Positions 16,952-24,216 of a stretch of DNA of 47,129 nucleotides are shown one piece after another. The DNA comes from Rubrivivax sp. (GTDB taxonomy: Bacteria > Pseudomonadota > Gammaproteobacteria > Burkholderiales > Burkholderiaceae_C). Numbering within the stretch: position 1 is the first letter of the stretch; each line of letters begins with the position of its first letter. The translations under genes were made by a program, and so were the position numbers. The notes under the pieces are model-generated. The model saw only the letters and a program-made list of their open reading frames with translations. It ran no database searches and was not told the DNA's origin. The stretch lies in the NCBI GenBank assembly GCA_024641945.1, contig JAHECD010000022.1, positions 1 to 47,129 of the forward strand, read 5' to 3'.

Positions 16952-18334
16952 TCAGCCGGCGTGGGCCACGCCGACGCGGTCCGACAGACTCCAGTGGACC
17001 GTGACGCGAAGACCGCCCAGGTCGGCCGACCGGTCCACGCCGACCTGCGCGCCAAAGGCACGTGCGATGCGGTGAACGATCGACCAGCCCAGCCCGCTGC
17101 CGGGCTCGTCGTTGCCCAGCACGCGAAAGAATCGTTCACCCAGCCGCGCGACTTCGTGCTTCTGCAATCCAGGGCCGCTGTCCTCGACGACGAGCCGTGC
17201 CGGGCCGTGCCGTGGTGCGGTCGCGGTCAATCTGATCGTGGCGCCGCGCGGGCTGTACCGGACCGCGTTGTCGACCAGGTTTCGCACGAGCACGCCCAGC
17301 AGCGTATCGTCGGCCAGCACGGCGACGGCATGGTCGGCCCGGAGTTCAAGCGTCTGCTGCTTTTCGATCGCCCGTGGCGCGAGATCGGCCGTCACGCGTC
17401 GCGCGGCGGCGGCCAGGTCGAAGCGCGCCAATGCCGGTGCCGTATCGGCTTCCAGGCGCGACAGCGTCAGCAACTGCTCGACGAGTCGAACGGCGCGGTC
17501 ACAGCCCTCGATCGTGGCCTGCAGCGCATGGGCACGGTCGATCGCGTCGGGCTCGGCCAGCGCGACCTGCGCCTGTGCACGGATGGCCGCCAGCGGCGTT
17601 CGCAACTCGTGTGCGGCATCGGCGGTGAATCGGCGCTCCGATTCCATCAACGCCGAGATGCGTTCGAAAAGTGCATTCAGGGCATCGGTCATCGGCTTCA
17701 TTTCCGATGGTGCGTCGGCCAATTCCACCGGCTGCAATGCACGCGGATCGCGTGCCGACAGCGTGCGTCCCATCAGGCGCAGCGGGGCCAGGCCGGTGCG
17801 CACGGCCCACCAGCCGACCAACCCGAGCAACGGCAGTGCCAGCGCCATCGGCCACAAGGTGCTGCGCAGCACGGCCCACAGGATCGCGACCCGCGACGCG
17901 GTCTGCTCGCCGACGAAGACCTGCACGTCGCGTTCACCACCGTGCGCGGCAAAGACACGCCACTCGACGCCGTCGATCACTTGCGTTCGCAGGCCGCTGC
18001 GCGAGACCCGCTCGACCGTTCCCATCGGCACCGCCGGCGCATCGGCCGACCTCAGCGTGAGACGGCCTTCGTGCCAGACCTGGAAGGCGACCTTCGGAGC
18101 ATAGTGATGCAGAGTCGGCGCATCGACGCTGGTCTCGTCGGCTTCGCCGGCCTCGTGCATCTGCTGGACCACGAGCAAGGCAGCCGCCTGTGCCAGGTGT
18201 CCGTCGAGCAGCTCGTCGAGCTCGTGCTTCACATCGAACCAGGTGGCCGCGGACGTGGCCAGCCAGACAGCGGCGACGAGGCCGAGCACGCCGACCAGCA
18301 GTCGACCTTGCAACGAGCGTGGACGCAAGGTCAC
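16952..18334 (-). CDS. Sensor histidine kinase, QseC/PmrB-like
   Basis: 460 residues. Two transmembrane helices (about 10-32 and 155-178) flank a periplasmic domain with the YAPKVAFQVWHEGRLTLRS segment typical of the QseC-type sensor domain. The cytoplasmic part has a HAMP region, the dimerisation helix with phosphorylated His242 (DAAHELRTPL), and the ATPase motifs N (NLVDNAVRYS), G1 (EDSGPGL) and G2 (GSGLGWSIV). It overlaps the response-regulator gene by 4 bp. The pair lies directly downstream, in the same direction, of a three-cytochrome operon, so its signal may be redox or a ligand linked to that system. The signal itself is unknown. Confidence 0.93.
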   Translation of the reverse strand: MTLRPRSLQGRLLVGVLGLVAAVWLATSAATWFDVKHELDELLDGHLAQAAALLVVQQMHEAGEADETSVDAPTLHHYAPKVAFQVWHEGRLTLRSADAPAVPMGTVERVSRSGLRTQVIDGVEWRVFAAHGGERDVQVFVGEQTASRVAILWAVLRSTLWPMALALPLLGLVGWWAVRTGLAPLRLMGRTLSARDPRALQPVELADAPSEMKPMTDALNALFERISALMESERRFTADAAHELRTPLAAIRAQAQVALAEPDAIDRAHALQATIEGCDRAVRLVEQLLTLSRLEADTAPALARFDLAAAARRVTADLAPRAIEKQQTLELRADHAVAVLADDTLLGVLVRNLVDNAVRYSPRGATIRLTATAPRHGPARLVVEDSGPGLQKHEVARLGERFFRVLGNDEPGSGLGWSIVHRIARAFGAQVGVDRSADLGGLRVTVHWSLSDRVGVAHAG

Positions 18335-19002
18335 GCCGCAGGCCCGACGCGCCCGACCATGTAACCCACGCCGCGAACGGTCTGGATCAGATCGGCGCCG
18401 AGCTTGCGCCGCAGGTGATGCACGTGGACCTCGACCGCATTGCTCTCGACCTCGCGGCCCCAGCTGTAGAGATGCTGCTCGAGCTGGTCGCGTGACATCA
18501 CGCGGCCCATGTTGAGCATCAGCGCGTGCAGCAGGTCGTATTCACGCGTGGAGAGCGGCACCGGCCGGCCGGAGACGAAGACGGTGCGCGCCGCAGGGTC
18601 GACCTCGACCGCACCGGATTGCAGCCGCTCCTGCGGCTGACCGTGCGCACGACGCACCAGCGCGCGCAGACGGGCACCCAGTTCCACAAGGTCCACCGGC
18701 TTGACCACGTAGTCGTCGGCGCCAATGTCGAGGCCACGCACACGGTCGGGTACGGCGTCCCGCGCCGTCAGCACGAGCACGGGCAAGGTCAGGCCTTCGC
18801 GCCGCGCGTCCGCCAGCACGTCCATGCCATCGCGCCGCGGCAGGCCGAGGTCGAGTACGGCGGCAGCGTAGGGTTGGGCCCGCAGCTCTCGTGCGGCGGC
18901 CTCTCCGTCGCGGACCCAGTCGACCTGGAATCCAAGTTGGCGCAGCCCGGCGCGCAGGCCGTCGCCGAGCAGCGAGTCGTCTTCGGCAAGCAGGATGCGC
19001 AT
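18331..19002 (-). CDS. OmpR/PhoB-family response regulator, QseB/PmrA-like
   Basis: 223 residues. The receiver domain has the acidic pocket (AEDD, residues 6-9), the phosphoacceptor Asp51 in AVLDLGLP, the T of LTAR and the K of VKPVD. The C-terminal winged-helix DNA-binding domain (about 125-220) has the LSTREYDLLHALM and VHVHHLRRKLG segments typical of the QseB/PmrA branch. The ATG at 19002 gives the canonical MRILLAEDD start. It is coupled by ATGA overlap to the kinase and starts 5 bp after the cytochrome b561 gene. A matching tandem CTTAGC-N5-CTTAAC site is upstream of the cytochrome operon. Confidence 0.95.
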   Translation of the reverse strand: MRILLAEDDSLLGDGLRAGLRQLGFQVDWVRDGEAAARELRAQPYAAAVLDLGLPRRDGMDVLADARREGLTLPVLVLTARDAVPDRVRGLDIGADDYVVKPVDLVELGARLRALVRRAHGQPQERLQSGAVEVDPAARTVFVSGRPVPLSTREYDLLHALMLNMGRVMSRDQLEQHLYSWGREVESNAVEVHVHHLRRKLGADLIQTVRGVGYMVGRVGPAA

Positions 19003-19007
19003 GGCGG

Positions 19008-19772
19008 TCAATCGTCGTCGGTGAGATCTGACGCGCGATGCGCAGTCATCGGGACACCGGCCGCACGCTGCGCCGCCAATGCGGCTCCGCCCGGTGCGGA
19101 CTGCCACTGTGCAACCCAGAAGCCCAGCACGGCCACGATCATGAGTGCGCCGACGCTGCGCCACGCGGCGGTGATGCCATCTTCCGGCCGCCCGTTCTTG
19201 CGCCCGGTGACCATCGCCCGCACGAGGTTCTCGCGGTGCAACCAACTGCTTGTCACGACGCCTGCCAAATGGACGACGACGATGCCTATCATCAGGTTGG
19301 CCGCGAACTCGTGCACCTCTTCTAAGATGTCTCCACCGATGTCGCCATATACGGCCCAGCCCGACACCGCGACCGCCAGCGCGGCGGTCATCAACGCAAC
19401 GATGGCCCAGGACCCGGCCGGGTTGTGCCCGGCGTGGTGTTCGGGCTCAGCACGCACCAGTGATCGCAAGTATCGCCATACGCTGCCAGGGCCACGCACG
19501 AAGTTCGCGAACCTCGCGTGTCGTGTGCCCAGCACGCCCCAGAGCAGGCGGAACACCACCAACCCCGCCAGCGTATATCCGAGGGTCACGTGCATGAGCC
19601 GCCAGCGCTCGCTTTCCGCCGTGATCCAGGCGCCGCCGAAGCTCGCCGCGAGCAGCCAGTGGAAGACGCGCACGGGCAGGTCCCAGACGAGGATGGAGGC
19701 GGTATGCGCGGTCGCCGGCGACGGATCGCCACGCCGCGCCGGTTCAGCGCGGGATGCGGACACGGTGTTCAC
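19008..19772 (-). CDS. Cytochrome b561-family membrane protein of the SHP/DHC cluster
   Basis: 254 residues. Four transmembrane helices with histidines in the positions expected for two b-type haems: His38 (VRVFHWLL), His61 (RLMHVTLGY), and later VHEFAANL and VVHLAGVV. This is the prokaryotic b561/Ni-Fe-hydrogenase cytochrome b fold, which moves electrons across the inner membrane. The start overlaps the end of the dihaem cytochrome gene by 29 bp. Its position beside a dihaem cytochrome c and an SHP-like cytochrome fits a known cluster in which b561 passes quinol electrons to the periplasmic cytochromes. The C-terminal tail after residue 240 is poorly conserved. Confidence 0.9.
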   Translation of the reverse strand: MNTVSASRAEPARRGDPSPATAHTASILVWDLPVRVFHWLLAASFGGAWITAESERWRLMHVTLGYTLAGLVVFRLLWGVLGTRHARFANFVRGPGSVWRYLRSLVRAEPEHHAGHNPAGSWAIVALMTAALAVAVSGWAVYGDIGGDILEEVHEFAANLMIGIVVVHLAGVVTSSWLHRENLVRAMVTGRKNGRPEDGITAAWRSVGALMIVAVLGFWVAQWQSAPGGAALAAQRAAGVPMTAHRASDLTDDD

Positions 19773-20232
19773 TGAAATCTCCCTTGTCGGCCTGTGCGTG
19801 GCAGGCCATGCAATTGGATGGGCTCTTCACGGCCGGCAGTTGCCAGGTGGCGGCGCCGATGTCGTCGTGTTCGTGCGCGAACCAGCCCGTGCGTGTGATG
19901 CGATCCTGCGGGGGCTCGCTCAGGCGGCGGCTGCTGCCGGCGTTCGCAGTGAGCCACCGACTCAACTCGCGGACCGAGGCCTCGTCGAGCGAGGCATCGG
20001 TGCCGAAGTGGTGCGGCAGGTTTTGCATCAGCCTTTGCCATGAGCGCGCTGGCAACAAACCTGGTGGGAACGGCATGTGACAGGCCGAGCATTCCTGAAC
20101 GTACTTGGGTGACGCTGGTGCCGCGCCGACCCCGTGCTCGCCGCCGGCGCATGCCGAGGGCGCCAACGACACCGAGGCAAGAACGACGGCAATGCTTCCC
20201 AGGGCCAGCCGGGGTGAATGCGAACGTGTCAT
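19744..20232 (-). CDS. Dihaem cytochrome c (DHC)
   Basis: 162 residues. A signal peptide (about 1-29) is followed by two c-type haem-binding motifs: CSACH at 48-52 and CMACH at 141-145. The layout, with a long helical middle (WQRLMQNLPHHFGTDASLDE) and a second haem motif near the C-terminus, matches the dihaem cytochrome c family DHC that is encoded beside SHP and cytochrome b561 in Rhodobacter and Shewanella. It is periplasmic and is thought to relay electrons from b561 to SHP. The ATG at 20232 gives the signal peptide. It begins 20 bp after the SHP gene and overlaps the b561 gene by 29 bp. Confidence 0.9.
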   Translation of the reverse strand: MTRSHSPRLALGSIAVVLASVSLAPSACAGGEHGVGAAPASPKYVQECSACHMPFPPGLLPARSWQRLMQNLPHHFGTDASLDEASVRELSRWLTANAGSSRRLSEPPQDRITRTGWFAHEHDDIGAATWQLPAVKSPSNCMACHAQADKGDFSEHRVRIPR

Positions 20233-20252
20233 GTCGACGGTCTTCTGCCGGG

Positions 20253-20678
20253 TTAGGGGTTGAGCGAGAGCAGCCAGGCGAGCACGTCGGCCTTTTCTGC
20301 GGGCGAGCACTCGCGGCCGACCACGTCGTTGCAGTTGCGCCGAAACCATTTCTCCGTCTTCGCAGGGTCCGTGAACCGCTTGCCGTTGGCGCTGGGGGCC
20401 AGAGGCTCGATGGGCTTGCCGGTGGAAGCGTGCTTGCCGCCTTGCACCGGCACCGCGCCATGGCAAGTCGAGCAACTCCACTCCTTGCCGTGGCGTTGCG
20501 TGAAAAAGGGTTCGCCGCGCGAAGCGGCCGCAGGCTGGCCGGCCTGCGAGACATAGGTCGACAGCAGGTCTGCTGGGGCCGCAGCACGCACGGCGGTGCA
20601 GAAAAGCAGGGTCGTTACGGCGAGGCCGACGAGCGCGCCCGGGCGATGTGCAGTGCGCGCGGAGTGATGTGGATTCAT
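20253..20678 (-). CDS. shp: SHP-like oxygen-binding monohaem cytochrome c (DUF1924)
   Basis: 141 residues with a signal peptide (about 1-33) and one haem motif, CSTCH at 69-73. The tail RNCNDVVGRECSPAEKADVL is very close to what I recall of the sphaeroides haem protein SHP: an Asn (here Asn115) as the unusual, displaceable distal haem ligand, and two Cys (116 and 124), spaced as the distal disulfide of SHP. SHP binds oxygen and other small ligands. The PLAPSA..RFTD segment also fits. Start ATG 20678 has an AAGGA site. It heads the SHP-DHC-b561 operon and diverges from a PEP-CTERM gene. Ligand assignment is by analogy from memory, not by alignment. Confidence 0.88.
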   Translation of the reverse strand: MNPHHSARTAHRPGALVGLAVTTLLFCTAVRAAAPADLLSTYVSQAGQPAAASRGEPFFTQRHGKEWSCSTCHGAVPVQGGKHASTGKPIEPLAPSANGKRFTDPAKTEKWFRRNCNDVVGRECSPAEKADVLAWLLSLNP

Positions 20679-20718
20679 GGGTATTCCTTGCTCGGGATGG
20701 ACAGTCTGGCAAGCTGGC

Positions 20719-20735
20719 CTTAGCGTCGACTTAAC
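20719..20735 (+). promoter_or_regulatory. Candidate PmrA/QseB-type tandem response-regulator box
   Basis: CTTAGC-N5-CTTAAC is a direct repeat of two 6-bp half-sites with an 11-bp period. PmrA and QseB boxes have the form CTTAA(T/G)-N5-CTTAA(T/G). It lies in the 92-bp divergent region between the SHP gene and the PEP-CTERM gene, and a QseB/PmrA-like regulator is encoded at the end of the SHP-side gene run. Autoregulation of the operon is the simplest reading; no binding has been shown. Confidence 0.5.
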
Positions 20736-20756
20736 GGCCGCGATGGTGCGGCCGCG
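20735..20756. repeat. Pair of CGGCCGCG direct repeats beside the tandem box
   Basis: Two identical 8-mers CGGCCGCG, 6 bp apart, at 20735-20742 and 20749-20756. Because CGGCCG is palindromic, the pair also reads as an inverted repeat. It could be a second regulatory site or simply GC-rich sequence. Confidence 0.4.
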
Positions 20757-20770
20757 ACCAAGGAGGATCC

Positions 20771-21616
20771 ATGCCACCACATCACCACTTCCACCCGTTG
20801 ACCGCGCTCGGTGTACTCGTCGTGTCGACGCTCGTTCCCGCCGTTCCGGCGCATGCCGCAGCAGGTGCCCAGGCCACGATCGAGCACATGACCTTCAACC
20901 TGACCGACCTCGACCTGGCCGACGGCGTAATGCCTTCGTACAGCCTCGTCAACGATCCGGCTCTCAACCGGTTCCGTACCGAACTCACGGCCGATGTCGC
21001 CAACAGCGTGCTCGGCACCAGCGACGGCGGCATCAATGCTGCCTTTGATTTCATCGCCCCGCTGGTCGTGGACCGCTCGGTGGTGGGCAACGAGGCACAC
21101 GCCAGCACGTCGCCGACCGGCGCGTCTGCGTCCGCCCTGAGCGAGGCGAAAGGCTCGGCATCGGCGTTCGCGTCGGCCGAAAGCAACCTGCTGTTCGTGG
21201 GTGACTTCGGCCTGATGCTCTCGCCCGCGACGCAGCTGACGATCGCTGCCGATGCACTGGTCACGGCATTCGACTTCGGTGCGCCAGGAGCCGAAGGTTT
21301 TGCCTTTGAATTCGCGCAGGCCGAATCCTTCCTGCGGGTGCGTGGTGCCGATGCCGGCGACGGCGCCGGCCCGCAGGACGACTTCAGCGCGCGCTCCGCC
21401 GCCACCACGGCGGACGGGGTGGCCGATGCGTTGGACATGTCCGGCCCGCTCTCTGTCACGTTTCGCAACCTCGGCGCCGCGCCGCTGTACGCCTATGTGT
21501 CGGTGCGCAGCACGGCGGCAGCCTTTGGAGTCACGCCCGTGCCCGAGCCGACGACCTGGCTGCTCTGGGCCACCGGTGCTGCGCTGATGTGGCCGCTTGC
21601 GCGCCGCCGGCGCTAG
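20771..21616 (+). CDS. PEP-CTERM sorting-domain exported protein
   Basis: 281 residues. A signal peptide (about 1-30) and, at the end, a canonical PEP-CTERM signal: VPEP, a hydrophobic helix and a terminal Arg cluster (about residues 257-281). Such proteins are processed by an exosortase in the inner membrane and usually function in an exopolysaccharide or biofilm matrix. The middle is rich in Ala and Ser, with a repetitive S/A stretch (about 113-140), and matches no family I recognise. The ATG at 20771 has an AGGAGG site. It diverges from the SHP operon and shares its candidate regulator box. The cognate exosortase is not in this window. Confidence 0.88.
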   Translation: MPPHHHFHPLTALGVLVVSTLVPAVPAHAAAGAQATIEHMTFNLTDLDLADGVMPSYSLVNDPALNRFRTELTADVANSVLGTSDGGINAAFDFIAPLVVDRSVVGNEAHASTSPTGASASALSEAKGSASAFASAESNLLFVGDFGLMLSPATQLTIAADALVTAFDFGAPGAEGFAFEFAQAESFLRVRGADAGDGAGPQDDFSARSAATTADGVADALDMSGPLSVTFRNLGAAPLYAYVSVRSTAAAFGVTPVPEPTTWLLWATGAALMWPLARRRR

Positions 21617-21640
21617 GCCTGGACACGGTTCCGTACCGGG

Positions 21641-22366
21641 TCAACCGAATTTCAGGAACATCTTGCTGTAGGGACCCTTGACCTGGCCCAGTGCCGCCTT
21701 GACGGCGGCCAGGTCTTGCGTCAGCAGGGTGCGCTTCACGCCTTGCACCGACGACTCCACGGCCTTGAGCGCGGCTTCGAATTCGGCATCGCCGGCGAGG
21801 GCGGACGGGGCCTGCGTGCGCATCTGGCGCGCCAGATATTCGAGCGTGCCCACCTGTGCCATCAGCAACTGCGGTCCCTGCGGGCCTTCGAGCACCTTCG
21901 GCCCTTCGATGAGCAGATGTTCCATCTCGGCGTGGTAGGCGTTCATGTGGTCGCTGAAGACGACCACGCCGTTGCGGCGGCGGAGGTCGGCCTGGAGGTC
22001 ACGCGCTGCCTCCAGCGTCTCGTGCGCTTCGGCCAATTTGCCGGCACCGATCTCGGTGGCCGCCTTGTCGTAGACCGCGCCCACTTTGGCCAGCATGGGG
22101 GCGAAATCGGTGTCCCGGTCATACGGGGCGGGTGGCTTGGCCGCAAACCGGTCGCTGAGGCTCTTCCAGGCCTCTTGGGTCTGCGCGATTGCCTGCTGCG
22201 ATTCGGGCTGTGCCTTGCTGTTGGTGCGGAACAGCGCAGCGCGGTAGGGGGCATAGGCGGCCTGCATGGCGTCGGTGACGGGATCGGCAGCCAGTGCCGG
22301 TGTGGTCAACGCCGCGTTGAGCGACAGGGCGATGGACAGTGGAATGAAGTGGCGGGTGAATTTCAT
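21641..22366 (-). CDS. Exported helical protein of unknown function
   Basis: 241 residues from the ATG at 22366 (earlier in-frame start at 22387 possible). A clear signal peptide (about 1-26, cleavage after ALA) precedes an almost entirely alpha-helical mature protein rich in Ala, Gln, Glu and Lys. The central segment FSDHMNAYHAEMEHLL has three histidines spaced along one helix, which suggests metal or haem contact, but no CxxCH or other known motif is present. The helical-bundle outline recalls imelysin or cytochrome c556-like proteins, without enough match to assign either. It converges with the PEP-CTERM gene, 24 bp apart. Function unknown. Confidence 0.7.
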   Translation of the reverse strand: MKFTRHFIPLSIALSLNAALTTPALAADPVTDAMQAAYAPYRAALFRTNSKAQPESQQAIAQTQEAWKSLSDRFAAKPPAPYDRDTDFAPMLAKVGAVYDKAATEIGAGKLAEAHETLEAARDLQADLRRRNGVVVFSDHMNAYHAEMEHLLIEGPKVLEGPQGPQLLMAQVGTLEYLARQMRTQAPSALAGDAEFEAALKAVESSVQGVKRTLLTQDLAAVKAALGQVKGPYSKMFLKFG

Positions 22367-22584
22367 GTCGAGCTTTCGTCGTGGCACGCGGAGGATCTGA
22401 AACGATTCTTGATCGACGGGGTTCCGAATGTGCTGAGCAGGATCATGCCCAGGCAGTTGCTTTCATATAGGGTGTGGGGTATATGCCATGAAACTTGTGA
22501 AAGGGCATGGCAACGGCTTCCCAGGGGCGCGTGTGGCGGCTTTGACTTGTCGTCGCGACCTTGGAGGTCCTAAAGTGCGTTCCC

Positions 22585-23196
22585 ATGAACGTCCCGTCCG
22601 CACGCCGCCACAGCCCGCCCGCCGACCGAAACAAGGGGCCGATCCTGGAAGTACTGAAGGCCTTGCTGCCCGAGCGCGGCAGGCTGCTCGAGATCGCCGC
22701 CGGGACTGGTCAGCATGCGGTCCACTTTGCGGCCGGGCTGCCAGGCTGGGACTGGTGGCCGAGCGACCCGGACGCATCCGCACTCGCCTCGATCGCCGTG
22801 TACGCGGCCGAAGCCGGGTTGCCCAATTTGCGCGCGCCGCTGCAGCTTGACGTGCTGGCCGAGCCGTGGCCCGTCGTCGGGCCGTTCGACGCGGTCTTCT
22901 GCGCAAACATGCTGCACATCTCACCGTGGCCCACGTGCGCTGCGCTGATGCAGGGCGCTGCGGCGTGCCTGTCTCCCGGCGGCGTGCTGGTCACCTACGG
23001 GCCGTACTTCGAACGAGGCGTCGAGAGCGCACCCGGCAACGTGAGCTTCGATGTGGACCTGCGTGCGCGCAATCGTCTGTGGGGGCTGCGCTTCGTGCAC
23101 GACGTCCAGGCACGGGCGCAGGCGGCCGGTCTCGTGCTGCAGGCGCGCCATGCCATGCCGGCCAACAACCTGCTCCTGGTCTTCGCGCGGGCCTGA
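22585..23196 (+). CDS. DUF938 family, putative SAM-dependent methyltransferase
   Basis: 203 residues. The opening (RHSPPADRNKGPILEVL) matches the start of DUF938 proteins, followed by the SAM-binding glycine loop LLEIAAGTGQHAVHFA (about residues 30-45) and the acidic WWPSDPD at the end of strand 2. The fold is a class I methyltransferase; the substrate is unknown. The ATG at 22585 is chosen; the frame upstream adds 8 unconserved residues. The gene stands alone between a minus-strand exported protein and a minus-strand hydrolase. Confidence 0.87.
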   Translation: MNVPSARRHSPPADRNKGPILEVLKALLPERGRLLEIAAGTGQHAVHFAAGLPGWDWWPSDPDASALASIAVYAAEAGLPNLRAPLQLDVLAEPWPVVGPFDAVFCANMLHISPWPTCAALMQGAAACLSPGGVLVTYGPYFERGVESAPGNVSFDVDLRARNRLWGLRFVHDVQARAQAAGLVLQARHAMPANNLLLVFARA

Positions 23197-23262
23197 ACGA
23201 CGCGCGCATCACGCCGACTTTCGGTTCGGTCGTTCCTTCGCACGAAGCGCGTCGGGGGCGGG

Positions 23263-24216
23263 TCACTTCAACCCGAGGAACTCTTTCACCGGTACCACCG
23301 TCCGTGCTGGATCTTCCTCCTGCGGCACGTGCCCCAGGCCATCGAAGAGTACGACGCGGCTGCCCGCGATCGCAGCCTCGAAGCGGCGGGCCACCACCGG
23401 CGGGATCAACCGGTCGCGGGCGCCCCACAGGATCAGCGTCGGCTGGCGGATCGTGGCAATGCGTTCGGCGTCCTCGCCGATGACGAGCGACTGCATGCGC
23501 TGGCCCAGCGCGTGCCGATTGCCTGCGCGCAGCGTGAGCTCGAAATAGCGGTCGACCAGGTCCTCGGTGATCTTCTTCGGATCGCCGTAGACGCTCACGA
23601 CGCTGGCAACCACCAGAGGCCGGGGCAGCAGGTGCTCGGTGATGAAGCCGAGCGCCGGTATGCGAGCGAGCAGGAACCCCAGCGGTACCGAGTCGGGCTC
23701 GAACGGCGGGCCGGCGGCGTCGACCAGCACGAGGCGATCGACCCGCGCCGGCGCCATCACGGCCGTGCGCCACGCGATCTCGCCGCCGAGGGAATTGCCG
23801 CCGATCACGGCCCGCTCGACCTTGAGCTTGTCCATCACGTCGAGCACGAAGCGCGCATAGGTGTCGCCGCGGTAGTCGCCCGGCGTGTAGTCGCCTGCGA
23901 AGGGGCCCGTGAGGCCAAAGCCCGGCAGGTCGAACGTGATCACACGGCGCTGGCCCTTCAGCGCCTTGACCCACCCTTCCCAGGTGTGCAGGCTGGCGCT
24001 CGTACCGTGCAACAGCACGATCGGAACGGCATCGTCGCGCGGGCCCTCATCGCGCACGTGCACGGTCTGGCCCCGCACGTCGATGAAGTCGCTCGGCGGC
24101 GGTGCCCAGCGCGCCACCAGCGTCTCGACCGCGCGGTCGGGTGCCTGCGACAGCGGCACCATGATGGCGGTGGCGATCAGCAAGGCGCCGATGGCCTTGC
24201 GCAGCAGGCCCTTCAT
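23263..24216 (-). CDS. Alpha/beta hydrolase, membrane-anchored
   Basis: 317 residues. A hydrophobic N-terminal segment (about 8-25) without a clear cleavage site suggests an inner-membrane anchor or signal peptide. The alpha/beta fold follows: oxyanion segment VLLHGTSASLHTWEGW (67-82), nucleophile elbow GGNSLGG with Ser142, acid in WGARDRLIP and catalytic His in GLGHVPQEEDP. Such enzymes hydrolyse esters, epoxides or C-C bonds; the substrate is not readable. The start overlaps the trhO stop by 4 bp (ATGA), so the two are translationally coupled, though no functional link to tRNA modification is known. Confidence 0.9.
   Translation of the reverse strand: MKGLLRKAIGALLIATAIMVPLSQAPDRAVETLVARWAPPPSDFIDVRGQTVHVRDEGPRDDAVPIVLLHGTSASLHTWEGWVKALKGQRRVITFDLPGFGLTGPFAGDYTPGDYRGDTYARFVLDVMDKLKVERAVIGGNSLGGEIAWRTAVMAPARVDRLVLVDAAGPPFEPDSVPLGFLLARIPALGFITEHLLPRPLVVASVVSVYGDPKKITEDLVDRYFELTLRAGNRHALGQRMQSLVIGEDAERIATIRQPTLILWGARDRLIPPVVARRFEAAIAGSRVVLFDGLGHVPQEEDPARTVVPVKEFLGLK

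Noticed and set aside
23197..23262. Inverted repeat CGACGCGC / GCGCGTCG between the DUF938 gene and the hydrolase gene
   Set aside because: The arms are over 40 bp apart and no T-tract follows, so neither terminator nor operator is convincing.
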